A stretch of DNA of 5,942 nucleotides. It comes from an uncultured Taibaiella sp. (lineage in GTDB: Bacteria > Bacteroidota > Bacteroidia > Chitinophagales > Chitinophagaceae). Made by a program: the position numbers and the translations under genes. This document shows positions 1-5,942 of this stretch, in pieces (the first letter of the stretch is position 1; each line of letters begins with the position of its first letter). The notes beneath the pieces are model-generated. The model was not told the origin of the DNA. It ran no database searches and was given only the letters and a program-made list of their open reading frames with translations. Location of the stretch: assembly GCA_937871155.1 (NCBI GenBank), contig CALMXV010000223.1:1-5942 (forward strand), in the 5' to 3' direction.

Positions 1-1
1 T

Positions 2-3000
2 GGCACGCTATTATCCAGCATCAATCAAGAGGGTAATGTTAGAAGTCTATTTCCACTCACTGCTTCCTTAAAACTATCATCTGAATTAAAATCTGGAAAG
101 CAACCTGGCTATGCGCTACATGAAAATGGCAACCTAGATGTGATACTGCTTCATCATCCGGATATTACAACGGCTCAAGCGGCACAAAGCCTTCTTGAAA
201 AAGGATATGAAATCGCCTTCCTTTTACCTGAACAAAATGGGATTCGCTTACAAGTAGCGCCGAATAAGCTGACTGAATTAGCGGCTTTACCATTTATCTA
301 TTTCATAGAACCGCTAGATATTAACCCACAACCGGAAGATGTAAAAAGTGCTACAGACCATCGTTCCAATACCATAGCAACCGTTTATAAAAATGGCCTG
401 AAGTATGATGGAACCGGAATATCTATCGCCTTAAATGATGATGGTGTCATCGGTCCACATATTGATTATACCGGACGACTCATCAATCAATACATCACCT
501 TTGACAATGGCGCCCATGGTGACCATACAGGAGGAATCATTATGGGCGCAGGCAACGTAAACCCTACAGCTCATGGCATGGCTTTCGGTGCTGACTTAGG
601 CGTATATGGTGTGAGTGGCTCCTTTGCTAGTACCTACCAAGCTTTTGATAGCATCTATAATCACTATATTTCCAAAAGTACTCGTATCATTTCCACTTCT
701 TATGGAGATGGCAATAATACCGGCTATACTTCCAGAGCTCGTTTAATGGACTTACAAATTAATTCGATGCCGGAACTCATGCATGTTTTCTCAGCCGGCA
801 ATTCCGGCACCTCCAATTTTAGTTACGGAGCCGGAGCAGGATGGGGAAATATTACCGGAGGACATAAACAAGCAAAGAATGTAATCACCGTAGGCAACTT
901 AACAGAGATCGATGCCTTAGCTAGCAGTAGTAGTCGAGGCCCTGCAAAAGATGGTAGAATAAAACCGGACATCTGTGCAGTAGGTACGAATGTCAATTCC
1001 ACATTAGGCCCCAATACCTATCAACTTATGAGTGGTACCTCTATGGCTTGTCCGGGTGTTGCAGGCACATTAGCACAATTGGAACATGCTTATAAGGCAC
1101 TTCATAATAATATAGCGCCCCCCTCCTCTTTAATGAAAGCATGTATTTTAAACACAGGAGATGATTTAGGCAATGTAGGTCCTGATTATAAATTTGGTTA
1201 TGGAAGAATCAATGCTAGAAGAGCCTACAGCATTATTGCAAACAATCAATTTCTTTTCGACTCGGTAGCACAAAACAATTCAAAAACACATAGCATCACG
1301 ATTCCTTCAGGTGTAGCAGAATTACGCGTGATGGTTTACTGGCACGATAAAGAAGCGACTGCGGGCGTATCCAAAGCATTAGTCAACAACCTTGACATGA
1401 GTGTTGTAACCCCTTCCGCACAAACGGTACTTCCTTGGATTTTGAATAAAACCGCAACCGTAGCAGCACTTAATTCATTAGCAACACAAGGAGTAGATAC
1501 TTTAAACAATATGGAACAAGTAACGATTGCGAATCCTGCTGCCGGCAACTATACCGTTTCTGTTGTAGGTACAGCTGTTCCTTTTGGACCTCAAAAGTAT
1601 GTAGTGGTTTACGAATTTGTTTATAATGACATTACCCTGACTTATCCTTTAGGAGGAGAGTCTTTAGTACCGGGTACCAGTGAAATCATTCGTTGGGACG
1701 CCTTAGGCAATACCGGCGTTTTCACCCTTCAATATACAGTAGATAGCGGTATGACTTGGGTGAACATAGGCAATTCAACAAGCGGTAGTGATCGCCATTA
1801 TTATTGGACACCTCCTGCCACAGTTACAGGAAAAGCATTAGTAAAAGTAAGTAGAGGCACCACTTCAGATGTATCGGATGCTACCTTTTCTATCATTGGC
1901 GTACCCAACAACTTAGTGGTAAACTGGGTGTGCTTAGACTCCTTTAAAGTTAGTTATAGTGCCGTAACCGGTGCTACAGGATATATCGTGACAGTACTTG
2001 GCAACAAGTATATGGATTCTGCAGCTACCTCCAACACTACGAGTTGTGTAGTACATGGCATCAATACGTTACAAGCTGGCTGGTATAGCGTACAAGCGAT
2101 TGGCCCTAATGGCTGTATTGGCAGAAGGGCAATTGCTAAAACAAGAACTACTGCACCATTCAACTGCGTCATCACAGACGACCTTAGCCTGAATAATATC
2201 GACTCCCCCAACGACTCCAGTATCTTCACTTGCCAACCCATATTACAATCCGACTCCTTAAAAATTACAATAAGCAACAATGGCTTGAACCCCTTGTCCA
2301 ATGTCAGAGTTAATTATACCCTCAATGGAGGCACGATTATTACTGATACTATAACTACCCCAATACCTGCTGCCACACAAATATCCTATACCTTCTCTCA
2401 ACCTATCTCGTTCAGCACTCCGGGAGTTTACACTATTCAATGCTGGATAGAACATCCTAGTGATACCAAAACTCAAAACGACTCTTTGACAATTACTAAA
2501 CACATTATTCAACCGCCTTCAGCAGTGCTTCCTTTAGTTGAAGACTTTGAAAGCTTTACTAACTGCGCCACAACTGCCGATTGTGAAACCACTACCTGCG
2601 CCCTTAAAAATGGCTGGACCAATGATATCAATTTGAAGGGAGATGATATAGACTGGAGAGTACTAGCAGGCCCTGCACCTTCAGTAAGCAGTGGCACAGG
2701 TCCCACTCAAGACTTTAGTCCCGGCACCACTACCGGTCATTATTTATACCTTGAATCTGATAATTGCTCTGCTAAAACCGCTCATTTAATTTCACCTTGT
2801 ATCGACCTTACCAGTACCAACAATATGTCTTTAAAATTTGCGTATCACCTATATGGTAGTGGTATGGGAAGTTTACATATCGATGCCCTAGTAAATGATG
2901 TCTGGATGTTGGACATTGCTCCAGCCATCAGCGGCAACCAAGGAAATAGTTGGAAAAGCCAAACGATAGCCTTAAGCAGCTTCAATGGGAAACTGATAAA

Positions 3001-3331
3001 CCTACGTTTCAGAGGTATTACAGGCACTAATGGCACTAGCGATATGGCGATAGATGCTATAAGAATTGCAGCACCCAATACAGTTGCCACGCTTAACGAA
3101 GAGCCCCTTTTGACAATTGCCCCCAATCCATCACAAGACTTATTTAATCTATCCTTACCCAAAGGAAATTATGAACTAAAAGTTACGGATATCAATGGGC
3201 GTCTAATCCTAAAAACTTCTACCCATGAAACCAACAACTCTATTAACCTGAAAGGACAGCCCAGTGGAATTTATATGTTGACCATTACCCATCCTACAGG
3301 TGTATGGGTAAGGAAATTAGTGAAACAATAA
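2..3331 (+). CDS. Secreted subtilisin-like (S8) serine protease with KP-43-type beta-barrel, MAM-like domain and T9SS sorting tail; 5' end outside window
   Basis: Predicted extracellular endopeptidase, exported by the type IX system. Residues are numbered from the first complete codon at base 2 (1109 visible). The frame is open to the window edge, and residues ~47-106 already read like an S8 propeptide, so signal peptide and true start lie upstream; the GTG at 140 is internal. The catalytic domain spans ~130-415: Asp146 (in NDDG), His172 (HGDHTGG), oxyanion Asn267 (SAGNSG) and Ser347 (SGTSMACP) are all present, so it should be active. Next come a KP-43-like C-terminal beta-barrel (~420-540, marked by ALVNNLDM and VPFGPQKY), an Ig-like module (~542-632), an FN3-like module (~633-715), a CARDB-like module (~716-832), a MAM-like domain (~844-1023; DFE, DIDW, GHYLYLES, LISPC, IDAIRI) and a T9SS type A tail (~1032-1109; APNPSQDLFNL, SGIYMLTI, final RKLVKQ). 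The tail is normally removed on export. Protease and T9SS calls are firm; the middle modules are assigned from pattern only. Substrate unknown. Confidence 0.93.
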   Translation, partial: GTLLSSINQEGNVRSLFPLTASLKLSSELKSGKQPGYALHENGNLDVILLHHPDITTAQAAQSLLEKGYEIAFLLPEQNGIRLQVAPNKLTELAALPFIYFIEPLDINPQPEDVKSATDHRSNTIATVYKNGLKYDGTGISIALNDDGVIGPHIDYTGRLINQYITFDNGAHGDHTGGIIMGAGNVNPTAHGMAFGADLGVYGVSGSFASTYQAFDSIYNHYISKSTRIISTSYGDGNNTGYTSRARLMDLQINSMPELMHVFSAGNSGTSNFSYGAGAGWGNITGGHKQAKNVITVGNLTEIDALASSSSRGPAKDGRIKPDICAVGTNVNSTLGPNTYQLMSGTSMACPGVAGTLAQLEHAYKALHNNIAPPSSLMKACILNTGDDLGNVGPDYKFGYGRINARRAYSIIANNQFLFDSVAQNNSKTHSITIPSGVAELRVMVYWHDKEATAGVSKALVNNLDMSVVTPSAQTVLPWILNKTATVAALNSLATQGVDTLNNMEQVTIANPAAGNYTVSVVGTAVPFGPQKYVVVYEFVYNDITLTYPLGGESLVPGTSEIIRWDALGNTGVFTLQYTVDSGMTWVNIGNSTSGSDRHYYWTPPATVTGKALVKVSRGTTSDVSDATFSIIGVPNNLVVNWVCLDSFKVSYSAVTGATGYIVTVLGNKYMDSAATSNTTSCVVHGINTLQAGWYSVQAIGPNGCIGRRAIAKTRTTAPFNCVITDDLSLNNIDSPNDSSIFTCQPILQSDSLKITISNNGLNPLSNVRVNYTLNGGTIITDTITTPIPAATQISYTFSQPISFSTPGVYTIQCWIEHPSDTKTQNDSLTITKHIIQPPSAVLPLVEDFESFTNCATTADCETTTCALKNGWTNDINLKGDDIDWRVLAGPAPSVSSGTGPTQDFSPGTTTGHYLYLESDNCSAKTAHLISPCIDLTSTNNMSLKFAYHLYGSGMGSLHIDALVNDVWMLDIAPAISGNQGNSWKSQTIALSSFNGKLINLRFRGITGTNGTSDMAIDAIRIAAPNTVATLNEEPLLTIAPNPSQDLFNLSLPKGNYELKVTDINGRLILKTSTHETNNSINLKGQPSGIYMLTITHPTGVWVRKLVKQ

Positions 3332-3373
3332 ACTAGGTGCTTTCATGAAATTCTAGAACAGAACAGAAACAAA

Positions 3374-3411
3374 AAAAAGAGAGGTAGTCAATGAGGACTA
3401 TCTCTCTTTTT
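3374..3411. terminator. Bidirectional intrinsic terminator between the convergent protease and parE genes
   Basis: The left arm at 3374-3389 (AAAAAGAGAGGTAGTC) pairs with the right arm at 3396-3411 (GACTATCTCTCTTTTT) over 16 positions. There is one G-U wobble and a 6-base loop (AATGAG, 3390-3395). Read left to right the hairpin ends in five T; read right to left it runs into eight T (complement of the A-run 3371-3378). It lies 42 bases after the protease stop and 20 bases after the parE stop, as expected for a shared terminator serving both strands. Confidence 0.9.
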
Positions 3412-3431
3412 GCTGCTACAAGCATTTCTTC

Positions 3432-5330
3432 TTAAGAGACCCCATCTACACTTGCTGCTTCCAGCTCCCCCTTTTCTACTCTTAAATTCTCAATGATATC
3501 TGCTTGTCGTTGTGGTGTATTTTTACCCATATAATATTCTAAGAGCTTCTGGATTTTTATCTCTTGACCCAGCATCACCGGTTCTTTACGCATATCCTCT
3601 CCTATAAAACGTCCAAACTCATCGGGTGAAATCTCTCCAAGCCCTTTAAAGCGGGTAATCTCCGGTTTGCCACCCAATTCTTTGATTGCAATTTGCTTTT
3701 CTGTTTCGCTATAGCAGTATATCGTTTTTTGCTTGTTTCGTACTCTAAACAAAGGAGTCTGTAAAATGTACACATGTTCTCGCTTCACCAAATCAGGAAA
3801 AAACTGTAAGAAAAAGGTCATCAACAACAGCCGGATATGCATACCATCCACATCGGCATCCGTAGCTATGATGATGTTGTTGTATCGCAAACCATCCAAG
3901 CCTTCTTCAATGTTCAATGCATGTTGCAACAGGTTAAACTCCTCATTTTCATAAACTATTTTTTTGGTCAGCCCATAGCAGTTCAGAGGTTTACCACGAA
4001 GGGAAAATACAGCTTGTGTTTCTACATTTCTGCTCTTAGTTATCGACCCACTAGCACTATCACCTTCGGTAATAAAAATGGTACTCTCCTTCTGTTTCTG
4101 AAAAAAATCTTCTTTGGCTTTGGCCGGCGCCTCTCCATTCAAGTGGATACGACAATCGCGCAACTTCCTATTATGAATATTTGCTTTCTTAGCACGTTCA
4201 TTTGCCAACTTTCGGATGCCGGAAAGTTCTTTGCGCTCCCGCTCACTTTGTTCGATTCGCTTTTTAATAGCTTCAGCAGTTGCCGAATTTTTGTGTAAAA
4301 AATTATCCAACTCCTTAGCTAAGAAATCCAACACAAAGCTGCGCATACTAGGCCCATTTTCCCATACCGTTTGCGAGCCAAGTTTAGTTTTGGTTTGTGA
4401 TTCAAACACCGGTTCCTGCACCCTTACCGCAATGGTAGCACTGATACTCTGACGAATATCGGCAGCATCATAATCTTTCTTATAAAAATCGCGAATTACT
4501 TTTACAAAAGCCTCTCTAAACGCTGCCTGGTGCGTACCTCCTTGTGTCGTATGTTGCCCATTCACAAAAGAGTAAAGATCTTCACCATAATCCCCAGTAT
4601 GGGTAATGGCTACTTCTATATCATTTCCTTTGAGATGAATGATGGGATAACGTAAGTTCTCTGCATTCGTCTTTCTTTGTAGCAAATCCAACAACCCATT
4701 CTTCGACAAATAATTTCTACCATTGAAATTTATCGTCAATCCGGCATTGAGAAAACAATAATTCCAAAGCTGGTTTTCTACGTACTCAGCTATAAAATGA
4801 TAATTTTTAAAAATGCTATTGTCCGGCTTAAACATCACCAACGTACCGTTGCCTTCAGTTGATGCTTCTTCTTTAAACTCCGTCGTCAACTCCCCTCGCT
4901 GAAACTCTGCCGCCTTCATCCGCCCCTCTCTATAAGCAGTCACCTTAAAATAATCACTCAAGGCATTCACCGCTTTCGTACCTACCCCATTCAGCCCTAC
5001 CGACTTCTGAAACGCCTTACTATCATATTTTGCACCAGTATTGATTTTGCTGACGACATCTACCACTTTCCCCAACGGTATGCCGCGTCCATAATCTCGC
5101 ACCAGCACACTCCCCTCACTTATTTTCAAGTCTATCCGCTTCCCAAAACCCATTGTATATTCATCAATACAATTGTCCATCACCTCTTTCAATAGTATGT
5201 AAATACCATCATCCATACTACTACCGTCACCCAATTTCCCTATATACATCCCCGGACGCAAGCGGATATGCTCCCGCCAATCCAGCGACCGAATACTATC
5301 TTCATTATACTCACTTTGTTGTACTGCCAT
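3432..5330 (-). CDS. parE: DNA topoisomerase IV subunit B (ParE), complete
   Basis: ATPase subunit of the type IIA topoisomerase that decatenates daughter chromosomes; it partners with ParC in the cytoplasm. 632 residues, a usual length for the Bacteroidota form and without the extra insert of proteobacterial GyrB. GHKL ATPase: N-box [10 protein letters not shown] with Glu49 and Asn53, Asp79 in RDYGRGIP, glycine-rich [15 protein letters not shown] (111-125), and QTK loop with Lys314 (312-314). TOPRIM: EGDSA with Glu422, LRGKPLN (444-450), and DADVD with Asp491, Asp493 and Asp495. C-terminal FKGLGE is at 561-566. The N-terminus [18 protein letters not shown] and the LNCYGLTKK stretch match Bacteroidota ParE rather than GyrB, which carries a VLEGLEAVRKRP-type start. 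The ATG at 5330 gives the usual short lead before the ATPase fold; no strong Shine-Dalgarno precedes it, as is common in this phylum. No parC follows: the gene ends at the terminator facing the protease, so it is probably transcribed alone. No defects seen. Confidence 0.95.
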   Translation of the reverse strand: MAVQQSEYNEDSIRSLDWREHIRLRPGMYIGKLGDGSSMDDGIYILLKEVMDNCIDEYTMGFGKRIDLKISEGSVLVRDYGRGIPLGKVVDVVSKINTGAKYDSKAFQKSVGLNGVGTKAVNALSDYFKVTAYREGRMKAAEFQRGELTTEFKEEASTEGNGTLVMFKPDNSIFKNYHFIAEYVENQLWNYCFLNAGLTINFNGRNYLSKNGLLDLLQRKTNAENLRYPIIHLKGNDIEVAITHTGDYGEDLYSFVNGQHTTQGGTHQAAFREAFVKVIRDFYKKDYDAADIRQSISATIAVRVQEPVFESQTKTKLGSQTVWENGPSMRSFVLDFLAKELDNFLHKNSATAEAIKKRIEQSERERKELSGIRKLANERAKKANIHNRKLRDCRIHLNGEAPAKAKEDFFQKQKESTIFITEGDSASGSITKSRNVETQAVFSLRGKPLNCYGLTKKIVYENEEFNLLQHALNIEEGLDGLRYNNIIIATDADVDGMHIRLLLMTFFLQFFPDLVKREHVYILQTPLFRVRNKQKTIYCYSETEKQIAIKELGGKPEITRFKGLGEISPDEFGRFIGEDMRKEPVMLGQEIKIQKLLEYYMGKNTPQRQADIIENLRVEKGELEAASVDGVS

Positions 5331-5356
5331 GTATTTTTATTGCTATTAGTTGCAAA

Positions 5357-5386
5357 GAAACTTAAAAATACAGCATCCTTCCCAAT
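5357..5386 (-). promoter_or_regulatory. Possible Bacteroidota-type promoter for parE
   Basis: On the minus strand, TAAGTTTC (5357-5364) differs by one base from the Bacteroidota -7 consensus TAnnTTTG. ATTG (5383-5386) differs by one base from the -33 consensus TTTG, with 18 bases between the two. Transcription would begin near 5350, leaving an AT-rich leader of about 20 bases before the parE ATG. Both elements are imperfect and AT-rich DNA throws up such matches by chance, so this is a proposal only. Confidence 0.3.
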
Positions 5387-5425
5387 ACAGTGAAGGTAAA
5401 ATTTTTGGGGGTTAAGCTTTGATGC

Positions 5426-5480
5426 TACTATGAAGCGATAGTGGCGATGGCACCGTTCATCAGCAGCAATACTATGAAGC
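5426..5480. repeat. Two 11-base direct copies of TACTATGAAGC, 44 bases apart
   Basis: Exact copies lie at 5426-5436 and 5470-5480. The first also forms part of a small hairpin, with arms 5425-5431 and 5438-5444, one G-T wobble and loop GAAGCG. No further similarity extends between the copies beyond the 11 bases, so this is not a clear tandem array. It sits between parE and the recombinase-like remnant and could be a scar or a fragment of a dispersed repeat. Confidence 0.5.
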
Positions 5481-5485
5481 TTTTC

Positions 5486-5638
5486 TTAGCGCAACCGATC
5501 CAGTGGACTCACCACCTTAGCAATCGTATGAGGGCTGATACAAAATCGCTCGCTATGTGGCGTATTTATTCGACATAAGTCTCCATTGTCACGATTTTCA
5601 CGCTCTTGAATACTTGGACTTTCATTAAAACCTATATT
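5486..5638 (-). pseudogene. Possible remnant of a tyrosine recombinase C-terminus
   Basis: Reading the minus strand, a frame ends at a TAA (5486-5488) with the peptide SPHTIAKVVSPLDRLR. Tyrosine recombinases, including the integrases tied to Bacteroidota mobile elements, often end this way: after the catalytic Tyr and a YTHIS-like stretch comes a tail with SPLDxL. Here the preceding residues are HSERFC, where a family member would read something like TERYxHI; Phe in place of the catalytic Tyr suggests decay. The same frame stays open upstream to 5692 but has no ATG and shows no recombinase boxes (no Arg or HxxR motif). About 50 codons are shown. It could also be an unselected open stretch; the resemblance rests on about 20 residues. 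Confidence 0.28.
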
Positions 5639-5672
5639 GTAATTATTATATTGTTGGGATAACAATTTTGAA

Positions 5673-5886
5673 CTAAAATAGGTACTTGTTTATATTCCCC
5701 TCAAGTTGGTCTAGGTTCTTGTTTATTAACCATTCTTCAAGCGAAATCCGCTTATAACCTAACCAAATATTTAAATAAATCAGTCAGATGTATCTTTTTC
5801 CCTTCCAAATATATTGTGATATTGTAAAGCGGTGCACCTGTTGCCTTGTTATTGAAACTTAAGTAACCTGATTTATCAAAATCCAT
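5673..5886 (-). pseudogene. Small unknown gene, apparently split by a frameshift
   Basis: An ATG at 5884-5886 opens a 44-codon minus-strand frame ending at TAA 5752-5754. It begins MDFDKSGYLSFNN and ends HLTDLFKYLVRL. The frame one base over is open from 5783 and continues with GYKRISLEEWLINKNL, ending ...NKYLF at the TAG 5673-5675. Each half has protein-like composition, and they join naturally as ...KYLVRL-GYKRISLEEW.... I infer one gene of about 70 codons broken near 5750. At the junction the minus strand reads GTTAGGTTATAAG; loss of one copy of a 5-base tandem (GTTAG) would explain both the frame change and the join. I do not recognise the family, and no signal peptide or membrane segment is evident. 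Alternatively the 44-codon frame is a complete small protein, or neither half is expressed. Confidence 0.4.
5679..5726. repeat. Direct repeat of 15 bases, 14 identical, 33 bases apart
   Basis: TAGGTACTTGTTTAT (5679-5693) and TAGGTTCTTGTTTAT (5712-5726) differ at one base. The 33-base offset equals exactly 11 codons. In the minus-strand frame ending at 5673 the copies encode INKNL and INKYL, so this may be an in-frame peptide duplication at the end of the small broken gene rather than a separate DNA element. Confidence 0.6.
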
Positions 5887-5912
5887 CAGTCAAAATACTT
5901 AAAGTTAGCAAC

Positions 5913-5933
5913 CAAAATTAGCACTCAAATTTA
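5913..5933 (-). promoter_or_regulatory. Two exact matches to the Bacteroidota -7 promoter box ahead of the small broken gene
   Basis: On the minus strand TAAATTTG (5926-5933) and TAATTTTG (5913-5920) both fit TAnnTTTG. The nearer one ends 26 bases before the ATG at 5886, a reasonable leader length. No good -33 TTTG at the right spacing can be seen before the window ends, and AT-rich sequence makes chance matches likely. Confidence 0.25.
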
Positions 5934-5942
5934 CTTGTTAAT

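Larger units (their letters stand above)
5331..5942. other. 612-base stretch without a full-length gene; decayed or accessory DNA
   Basis: No reading frame on either strand here reaches normal gene length. The first ~55 bases are the parE leader and possible promoter. Bases 5390-5485 hold a short direct repeat and a weak hairpin. Bases 5486-5638 carry an open minus-strand stretch that looks like the end of a recombinase gene. Bases 5673-5886 carry a small, apparently frameshifted minus-strand gene. From about 5640 to the right edge the DNA is clearly more AT-rich than the two large genes. The next intact gene must lie beyond the window. Confidence 0.7.

Noticed and set aside
1118..1123. Run of six C in the protease gene as a possible phase-variation tract
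   Set aside because: Six bases is short for slippage switching, and the frame is intact with the family match continuing on both sides.
1954..2301. 115-codon minus-strand open frame inside the protease gene
   Set aside because: Antisense shadow of a clearly coding region; hydrophobic low-information peptide with no family resemblance. Other minus-strand frames within 823-3162 fall for the same reason.
3837..4298. 153-codon plus-strand open frame inside parE
   Set aside because: It lies wholly antisense to parE, whose product matches a well-known family over its full length, and its peptide has no recognisable features.
5153..5365. 70-codon plus-strand open frame crossing the parE start
   Set aside because: Mostly antisense to the conserved N-terminus of parE, with no plausible ribosome site or domain.
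5411..5497. GTTAAGC ... GCGCAAC pair suggesting an integron attC site
   Set aside because: The two boxes are in the wrong order for attC (RYYYAAC should come first and GTTRRRY last), the second box does not fit the consensus, and no matching inner arms are present.
5650..5666. Hairpin ATTGTT/AACAAT containing GGATAACAATT, like a lac operator half-site or a terminator
   Set aside because: The resemblance is to an enterobacterial operator unlikely in this phylum. The stem is only 6 A/T-rich pairs and no T-run follows on either strand, so it is weak as a terminator too.

Overview
The window looks like chromosomal DNA from a Bacteroidota bacterium, probably of the Chitinophagia or a close relative. 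Two things point there. The left-hand gene encodes a secreted protease with a type IX secretion (T9SS) C-terminal sorting domain, a system confined to that phylum. The right-hand gene is a topoisomerase IV subunit B whose sequence is typical of Bacteroidota ParE, with no clear Shine-Dalgarno in front of its start.

Layout. Positions 2-3331 (+) hold a large multidomain subtilisin-like (S8) protease. It is cut by the left edge of the window: its frame is open to base 2, so the GTG at 140 is not the start. Positions 3332-3431 are a short convergent intergenic gap carrying a strong, nearly perfect hairpin flanked by an A-tract and a T-tract, which should terminate transcription from both sides. 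Positions 3432-5330 (-) hold a complete parE with all ATPase and TOPRIM motifs. A weak Bacteroidota-type promoter can be proposed just upstream of it.

Positions 5331-5942 are about 600 bases with no full-length gene, and the right part is visibly more AT-rich. On the minus strand they contain (i) a 44-codon reading frame that seems to continue in another frame, as if a small gene of about 70 codons had been frameshifted; (ii) an open stretch ending in a peptide like the extreme C-terminus of a tyrosine recombinase, without the rest of that gene; and (iii) two short direct repeats. This reads as decayed accessory DNA beside a housekeeping gene.

The protease and parE are convergent, separately terminated and functionally unrelated: one acts outside the cell on proteins, the other on chromosome topology in the cytoplasm. 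I found no tRNA, rRNA, CRISPR array or intact mobile element. No convincing new biological system is visible; the best leads are in the last 460 bases.
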